Of a stretch of 64,000 nucleotides of DNA, positions 58,381 to 64,000 are shown one piece after another. The notes beneath the pieces are model-generated. The model had not been told where the DNA came from. It saw nothing but the letters and a program-made list of their open reading frames with translations, and did no database searches. The translations under genes were made by a program, and so were the position numbers. Each line of letters begins with the position of its first letter. Position 1 is the stretch's first letter. This DNA comes from Tetrastigma voinierianum (Eukaryota > Streptophyta > Magnoliopsida > Vitales > Vitaceae), in NCBI GenBank assembly GCA_016808115.1, contig JAEQBH010004681.1:124001-188000 (forward strand). Direction: 5' to 3'.

Positions 58381-59897
58381 AAAGGGAAAAACGATGGTAT
58401 TAAAAAGTGTATTTGTATAAGTATCTTTTACATTACACGGACATAGTAAAAAGGCATCATCTTGTAAATGTATTTTGTTGAATGTAAATGTTAATGGTCT
58501 TTTGAAATTATAAGTGTTTATGGGATTGCCAGAAAAGAAGTGCTTTCGATTAATTAAAAGATACGAAATAGAATAACATAAACAACATGTTTTGGAAAGA
58601 TAATTGAAAATGTCGGAGTAAGCCCAGGGCTCCGGCTTGGATCCATGTCCGGGTGATAGGGGATTGGTCGTGACACTTTGAAAATGAAAATTAATAAAGC
58701 GAAAACTAAAATGATTTACTTGGGCATCGGATCACGATGTAATTTCAAAGGGAGTTGATTAAGGGCTTGGTCGTGATAGTGATAAGAGTCTAATACGTAT
58801 TGATATTGATCGATTTGAACTTGTATGAAATTGATATGATTTGATTTGTTACGAGATTGCCGTTGTATACGTATAAGTTTACTTTGGATATGTTTTGATC
58901 TATCATACATGTAGTAGATATGAGTTACAACACATAAAATACATGACAGGGAAATGTATGAACAAGAAAAGATAAGGAATACGAAAGAATAAAATCTACA
59001 TGTATAATATGAGATGAGTTAGAAGTCGAATAGAATAGACATTGTTATTTGCATAAGTAAAGTAAATGTAAAAAGAGCAGTGACAACGATTGTGTATTAG
59101 TCGTTATTGTCTATATGTTCCACTAAAGCGTAAAGCTTAGCACGGGTGTTGATAGTGTAGATCTTGAAGCGGAGTTAAAGAGGACGGGACATTCCACACA
59201 GTGATGCAGACCCCGTCTCGGAGATAGGTGCTCACCCGGCCTTGTTCCAGCAAATCTCGATGTTTGTATTAGATATGTATATATGTGTATTTGTATAGAA
59301 ATGGGACTTAGTAAATGTGAATAAATTTTAATGGATACCACTCGATTGGTAGTTCCCTTTCTAATAGTGTAAATGATTGTTGGTTATAAAAATAAGGAGT
59401 CGATTATATGGTTTCGCGCCGGCCGAGTTCGGTTCGCCCATCGAATTGAGCCGGGATGGGGTGTGACACCCCGGTAGGCGAGGATTACGCTCGAGCTCCG
59501 GCCGTCTTCGTCGTCAGCGCCTCCTTAATGGTTTCGTGAGGGGATTCCGCGCGTTTGCCATCCATGTCATTTGGATCCCCAGGGGAAGCAGGGATCCATT
59601 ACATCGATATCAGGACACATGACACAGGCATTCACTCGGCTTTTTGAGTGGGATCATGCCGTCGAACTAGATCCTGGGTCGGGGCCGTGGCGACCTCGTT
59701 CGACGGATGGAGTCCCGACTTGACGGTAGAGCTTTTTGGCCAGAGCTCGGCGTGAGGCTCGAGCCAGTAGAGCTTCGGCGAGGCAGAAGTTATCAAGCCT
59801 AAATTAAGGCTCAAGCTCGACTCGTTTAGCTCCTGGCGAGCCGTAGAGCTTTTTCGGTAGAGCCCGGGTAAGCAGCTCGTTACGATACATGTATGAA

Positions 59898-60895
59898 TGG
59901 TTGCCGAGATCCATACCACCAATCATTGGTGTTGGAGACAGAAGCTATATTCACTTTGGTTACCATCGAAATTTGCATTTCGGAAACCATAGCAACAAGA
60001 TTTTGTAACTCTTTCTCTTGTGCTTCAGCCACATTAATCTTGCCACTAGAACTAACATGAGCATGATCATTCTTCATTTTCTTCCAAAGTCTGCACTCTT
60101 ATTTGAAGTGCCCTTTTTTCTTGTAATAGAAACAAGTCTTATCTTTCTTGGAATTATTGTTAGAGCTTGAGTTAAGAGTCTTTCTCTTATTTCAGTTGTT
60201 CCGAATCTAGTTCGACCTTGTTAGCCAGCTGACAAAATTCACTTTGGAACGGTCTGTTTTAAAGTCTCTTACAATCTCGAATTCTTGTTTCTTCTTCAAT
60301 TATGAGATGTTTTTGCAATTGTTCTAGAGTGAAACTTTAAGAAGTTCCAAGATGGAGGAAGTTTGGCAATTATAGCCCCTACTTGCAATGGTTCACCAAC
60401 GTCAACTTTCAAATCTTTCAATTTGGAAACTAAAATCGTAACTCATGCACTTGAATTTGAAATTGAAATATGATCAACCATATTGAATTCAAAAAATTGT
60501 AAGGCGAAGAAACTTATACGTTTCTTGTTTTTTGATCATTGGCAGTGAATTCAAAGCATTCAGTTTCTCTAGGGGATTGAACTGAAGTGAACAAGTCATA
60601 TAGGCGATCCGAAAGTGTGTTGAGAATGTGTCCTCGGCATAGCAATTCGTCCTCTTGACGTTTTGTACGTTCCTCTTTGACATTTTCGGTTTCATCAGGA
60701 GAAAGGAAATGGAATGCGTAGCGAGGTTCGGATCGAAATAGCGTATACAACTTTCAAGCGTGAAGGAAGAACATCATCTTATCCTTCCGCAGTATAATTA
60801 GTGCCATCAAAATGCGATCAAGTTTCATGAAGTCTTGGTTCATGACCTTGAATATACGGAATTGAAATGTTTGTCCATGATGGGCCGGAAAAATA
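59898..60895 (-). pseudogene. Copia C2: gag, zinc knuckle and start of protease
   Basis: Minus-strand gag begins near 60895 and shows 'RRRDKMMFFL'-like and 'RQEDELLCRGHILNTLSDRL' with 'YDLFTSVQSPRE' (about 60660-60560), the copia gag core. A zinc knuckle near 60130-60090 reads CFYYKKKGHFK-EC; the second Cys has become Tyr and one codon is a stop. The protease start is 'NDWWYGSRQPFIHV' (about 59935-59890), with the catalytic Asp of the family DSGAT replaced by Gly. The hAT-like element interrupts right after IHV. Confidence 0.9.
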
Positions 60896-60907
60896 AACTG
60901 CCAAAAT

Positions 60908-61423
60908 TGTAAGAAAACAATCTGATAAGGGGATTGAGTATAGAATTTGAGGCGTGAATAATCACTATCTTTTAAGCGTTTATTTTGCCCCCACAGTTCA
61001 GTGCAAAAAAGGGAATATGCGAAAAACACTTTCAGGATACAACAAAATCCAAATTAATTGTTTTGCAAGTCAATTAATTTGCTGTTGAGAATGTCTTTAT
61101 AATTTAAGAGAGTGAAGAGGTGCAAAGAAGAAATCGAAGATTAGTAACCATCAGAAGAAAGAACACATCTTTTGGGCACCCAAAATGTAATTTCGGGTTG
61201 GGCTTTTGTTTCAATTTAAAGGCCCAGGATGGCCCAAGTGCCCAAGTGCCATGCATCTTTGACTTTAAATATATAATTTAAAGCCCATCACATGCTTCTT
61301 TGGTCCATCCCTCTTGAGTGTCTTTTTGAACTTTTAGGAGTCCATCAATACTTTAAGTAAGTGTTGCACTCTTCTCTTCACCTATGTGGGACAAACCCAC
61401 ATCATACACAAACTACTTTAACA
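60908..61423 (-). repeat. 5' LTR of copia C2
   Basis: Minus-strand TGTTAAAGTAGTTTGTGTAT (61423) to CAGATTGTTTTCTTACA (60908), 516 bp. The GAAAA duplication follows at 61424. Downstream ATTTTGGCAGTT is where a primer site should be; the tRNA was not identified. Confidence 0.93.
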
Positions 61424-61714
61424 GAAAATATAAAGGTGGATGTGATTGAAGAAAGAAAAATTGTGGGTAGTGTGAAGAGAAGAGAAGTGAAGTTTTCTTG
61501 TGTGTTGAAAACCATGGACCAACCTCAATGATAAAAACCATGGGCCCATCTTCATAGTTCTTTCATCTAGATGGACGGAGTTGTGATGGTGGATTTTTTT
61601 TTTTCTTTTGAAGAAATATGTTCCAACAAGGAAACAAGTTACTGAACTCATGCTAATAAATAACAAATTAGTAACACTTAATGTTGGATTAATTTATTAA
61701 TTATAAACTAAGCA
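61424..61714. other. AT-rich spacer between C2 and a solo LTR
   Basis: No feature recognised beyond the GAAAA duplication at its left edge and a poly-T run (61587-61599). Confidence 0.5.
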
Positions 61715-63740
61715 TGTAACACCCCAAATTATACCATAACAGTTTTATAACATGTTTTGGGTATGATAAAACTAAATGTATATTTTTTCGAGGAACCAAA
61801 TATTACAAAAATAAAATAAGCAAAAATCACAGATTAACAGAGACAGAAATTGCAGAATTAGTAATTTATCAATTCCAGGACCCAAAGGGTCATAATTATA
61901 AGATATATAATAAAGTGGAAATATTGAGAAATTTAATTGCAAATAATAGAAGTTGAATGACCCACAAATGCAATGGGTAAAGTTTAAAATCAAATTTTGT
62001 TAAGCCAAACATGGCCTTAACTCCAAAATGAGATAAGACCAGCAATATCTCATTTTTTTGGTGTGTAAAGGCTAGGAGTTCATGTTAAGAGGAAGAAGAA
62101 AGGAGAAAGGGAGAAGAGAAGAAGAAGAAGAAGAAGGAAGAAGAAAGAAGAAGAAAAGCAAGGTATGGAATCTACATAAGTTTCCTGAACATCTCAGCAG
62201 TATGGAACTACCATAAATCTCTTTTTTTCTAAGTTGTGTAGGAAAAATCATACTAGAAATGTTGTTGATTGGTATGAGATGGGTGTTATGGTTTATTTTG
62301 AGTTTTTGGTTTGGAAGGGAACTTAGGTGAAATGGCTCAGCGGCCATTACCTTGACTGAGCACCCCTATGCCTAGGTGTAGGAGTGCACACCTAGGCGTG
62401 GAGCTCCGCTTAGGCGGAGGTCCCTACGCCTAGGCGAACCCGAGCCTAAGTTTGCTGAACTTTCTGGTCCACTAAGGCCTAGCAAGCTTCGCCTAGGCGT
62501 ACCTACTAGTCCTGTTTTGGTTCCTCTCTTCCGTTATTTCTAACAATCGTTCAGCGGACTAATGAGGATCCTAATAAGGACTAACGAGGATCCGGTCGAA
62601 GGGCAAACATTGTTTCTTGCCCTCATTTGCTAATGTGTTCAAATGTAGCGTTACTCTTTGGTTAAGGGATGAAAAGATAAATGTGTAATGAAAGCATATA
62701 GAAAAACATATAAATGTCTAAATAATACAAGAATAAAGATGTATCTTTGGAGCCAGTAAGAAAATATATCACATATGATTACCCAGAATATGATAGTTAT
62801 TCGAGGGATATGGGATATATATTGTAAATGAAATAAAGAAATAGATTCTACATTTAGAGCACAGTAGAGAGGATAGATGGACATACCTATTAGGGAGAAG
62901 AGTGCGGCATTCTTGTTCAGTTGGCCGGTTTGGGTGTTCTGCGGTGCCTTCGGCGCTATAGATGAAATGGGTTATGCCGTCTGATGATATGACGCCTTCG
63001 GGCCCTTATAGTTCATTGTCTCGTACAATGATTATAGCACCTTCGGTTCTTTATAGTTTCCGTATCCACTTCTAAAGTATTTACAAGCATGAAACATAAG
63101 ATAAATGACAAGAATATGAAAATGACATGACATGATATGAGAAGAGCATAGTATTGCTATGTGATGATATGTATATATTGATAAGTACAAGAAGCAAAAA
63201 AATGTAAATGAAAAATGATATAGAATGAAACATGACAAGACGAATAAGTATGATATATGTAGAAGCATATCTATAAATGATATGTTCAAAACATGAATAA
63301 GCATGTGTATATGTAAATGAATTTCAAAGTTATATGCAGTTGTCTAAAGTGTGATGACCTTTATTAGAGGTCATCCACATGTATTATTTCTCACTAAGCT
63401 AGAAACTTAGGACGGGTGTTTCATCCGTGTAAGTACAGGAGAAGCAGGAACTAGAAGTCCGGACAATCCACATCAACAACCAAGGCCAACATGCTGCAGA
63501 GTCTTGAAGACCTTTGAGATTACATTTTTTGTATATGTTTTAACTGTAAGCAGTAGCAAAAATTTGTATATGTTGAGCCATTTCGTTATAGAGTTTTGAA
63601 TATATTTTTGTAGTCGGTATAGAATATATTTCAAGTTAAATGTTTAACAAAACATGAATGAACAAGTTAATTGTTTGGTAAAAAGAAAAAGATAGTTACA
63701 AGTAAGTGGTATCAGAGCACCCCGTGTTGGGGGCGTCACA
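61715..63740 (+). mobile_element. LTR-1 solo LTR, plus strand
   Basis: Starts TGTAACACCCCAAATTATAC and ends TGTTGGGGGCGTCACA; 2026 bp. Has (GAA)n at 62090-62157 followed by AAGGTATGGA, a GCCTAGGC cassette (62365-62500) and the 'CACTAAGCTAGAAACTTAGG' block (63392-63411) also found in other copies. Flanks AAGCA and AGTTT do not match as a duplication, so solo status is inferred. A TGGTATCAGAGC primer-like motif lies inside the 3' end (63711-63722). Confidence 0.8.
62365..62500. repeat. Palindromic 'GCCTAGGC' cassette in LTR-1
   Basis: Seven or more copies of CCTAGGCG, CGCCTAGGC or GCTTAGGCG on both strands within 140 bp. Confidence 0.85.
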
Positions 63741-64000
63741 AGTTTGATGGTAAAAGATGCATGACAAAGCATAATCATGTTACAATTTTAATTATGTAAT
63801 TGTGCATGTTAACTATGGGTCATTTATGGGATGATTTAATTTTAACTTGCTATGGGCCCATGGTTCTATATTCTCCCTTATTTTGGTCAGTCCATTGGAC
63901 CAAAACTCAATTATTCCATTGTGCTCTTTCTATATATAAGTAAATAGAGTCGTATAATTTTTTAAGGGGTTTCGTAGAACACGTGAAAGGGAGAAAGAAA
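63741..64000. other. Right flank, no feature
   Basis: AT-rich sequence; no gene or repeat recognised before the window ends. Confidence 0.5.

Larger units (their letters stand above)
55776..59468 (+). mobile_element. LTR-1 solo LTR, plus strand, inside the hAT-like element
   Basis: Starts TGTAACATCCCGAAATATAC and ends GCCGGGATGGGGTGTGACA. Flanks CCCCC (55771-55775) and CCCCG (59469-59473) match 4 of 5. 3693 bp, the longest uninterrupted copy. Contains (GAA)n at 56131, a 'CTACCGGTAG' cassette (56628-56722), a 20-bp array (57470-57660), a TA microsatellite (57760-57786) and a roughly 107-bp array (57961-58380). No coding sequence. Confidence 0.88.
54491..59889. mobile_element. hAT-like DNA transposon with GC-rich cargo, split by a solo LTR
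   Basis: The left end TAGGGCTGGTAACGAGCC and right end GCAGCTCGTTACGATACA are imperfect inverted repeats. 8-bp duplications TATATGAA (54483-54490) and TGTATGAA (59890-59897) flank it, and copia protease sequence resumes on both sides. An 8-bp duplication with TAGGG termini indicates the hAT superfamily. Both ends have many 'GAGCTCGAGC' or 'GAGCCGAGC' subterminal repeats. Without the solo LTR the element is about 1.7 kb and encodes no transposase, so it is non-autonomous. Confidence 0.78.
50491..61423 (-). mobile_element. Full-length copia retrotransposon C2, interrupted by a hAT-like element
   Basis: Both LTRs are present (5' at 60908-61423, 3' at 50491-51029) with perfect GAAAA duplications outside (50486-50490 and 61424-61428). 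Minus-strand order: gag, zinc knuckle, protease, integrase, RT, RNase H, polypurine tract. Coding regions are frameshifted. The protease is split by a 5.4-kb hAT-like transposon (54491-59889). Without it C2 is about 5.5 kb, the usual copia size. Confidence 0.94.

Noticed and set aside
62072..62347. 91-codon minus-strand open frame
   Set aside because: Its Leu/Ser/Phe-rich translation comes from the (GAA)n tract in LTR-1.

Overview
This 64 kb window is from a plant nuclear genome, almost certainly a eudicot. It holds plant-type Ty1/copia and Ty3/gypsy LTR elements with tRNA-iMet-type primer sites, a CACTA transposon, a hAT-like transposon, a tRNA-headed SINE, and one spliced host gene with a FAR1-type DNA-binding domain. 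No bacterial, organellar or rRNA sequence was seen. About nine tenths of the window is transposable-element (TE) sequence, mostly decayed and nested. All element coding regions carry stops or frameshifts.

Two long-LTR families dominate. I call them LTR-1 (starts TGTAACACCCC, ends GGGGYGTSACA, about 2-4 kb, with internal tandem arrays) and LTR-2 (starts TGTAARACCCGAG, ends GGGGYGTCACA, about 2 kb). Most copies are solo LTRs, several with exact 5-bp target-site duplications (TSDs).

Layout. (1) 1-25,468: a minus-strand copia element, C1, whose 5' LTR and primer site are at 25,303-25,468. Its body is split into pieces by an LTR-1 pair (1-3,422), a complete but defective LTR-2 gypsy element (4,158-12,376, TSD AGAAT) and a truncated CACTA transposon (12,439-21,932), which itself contains a minisatellite array and a SINE. 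(2) 25,469-28,020: AT-rich sequence with no gene. (3) 28,021-35,219: a minus-strand Tat-like gypsy gag with a 256-bp LTR, interrupted by an LTR-1 solo LTR (TSD TTGGG) that in turn holds an LTR-2 solo LTR (TSD TAATT). (4) 37,237-39,514: the only intact gene found, with three in-phase exons encoding 356 aa, FAR1 DNA-binding domain at the centre and a PEARLI4/MATH-associated-type C-terminal domain. (5) 39,647-50,034: gypsy element G2, inserted about 130 bp after that gene's stop codon, split by an LTR-1 copy and an LTR-2 solo LTR (TSD GAAGG). (6) 50,491-61,423: a full-length minus-strand copia element, C2 (TSD GAAAA), interrupted in its protease by a hAT-like transposon (8-bp TSD) that carries a GC-rich cargo and an LTR-1 solo LTR. 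(7) 61,715-63,740: a plus-strand LTR-1 solo LTR.

The order of nesting gives a relative history: copia C1, the Tat-like element, G2 and C2 came first; CACTA, hAT and LTR-2 insertions followed; LTR-1 and LTR-2 solo LTRs are the latest layer. The sequence contains no operon-like functional grouping. The only likely cellular function is the FAR1-type gene, whose 3' flank is now retrotransposon sequence.
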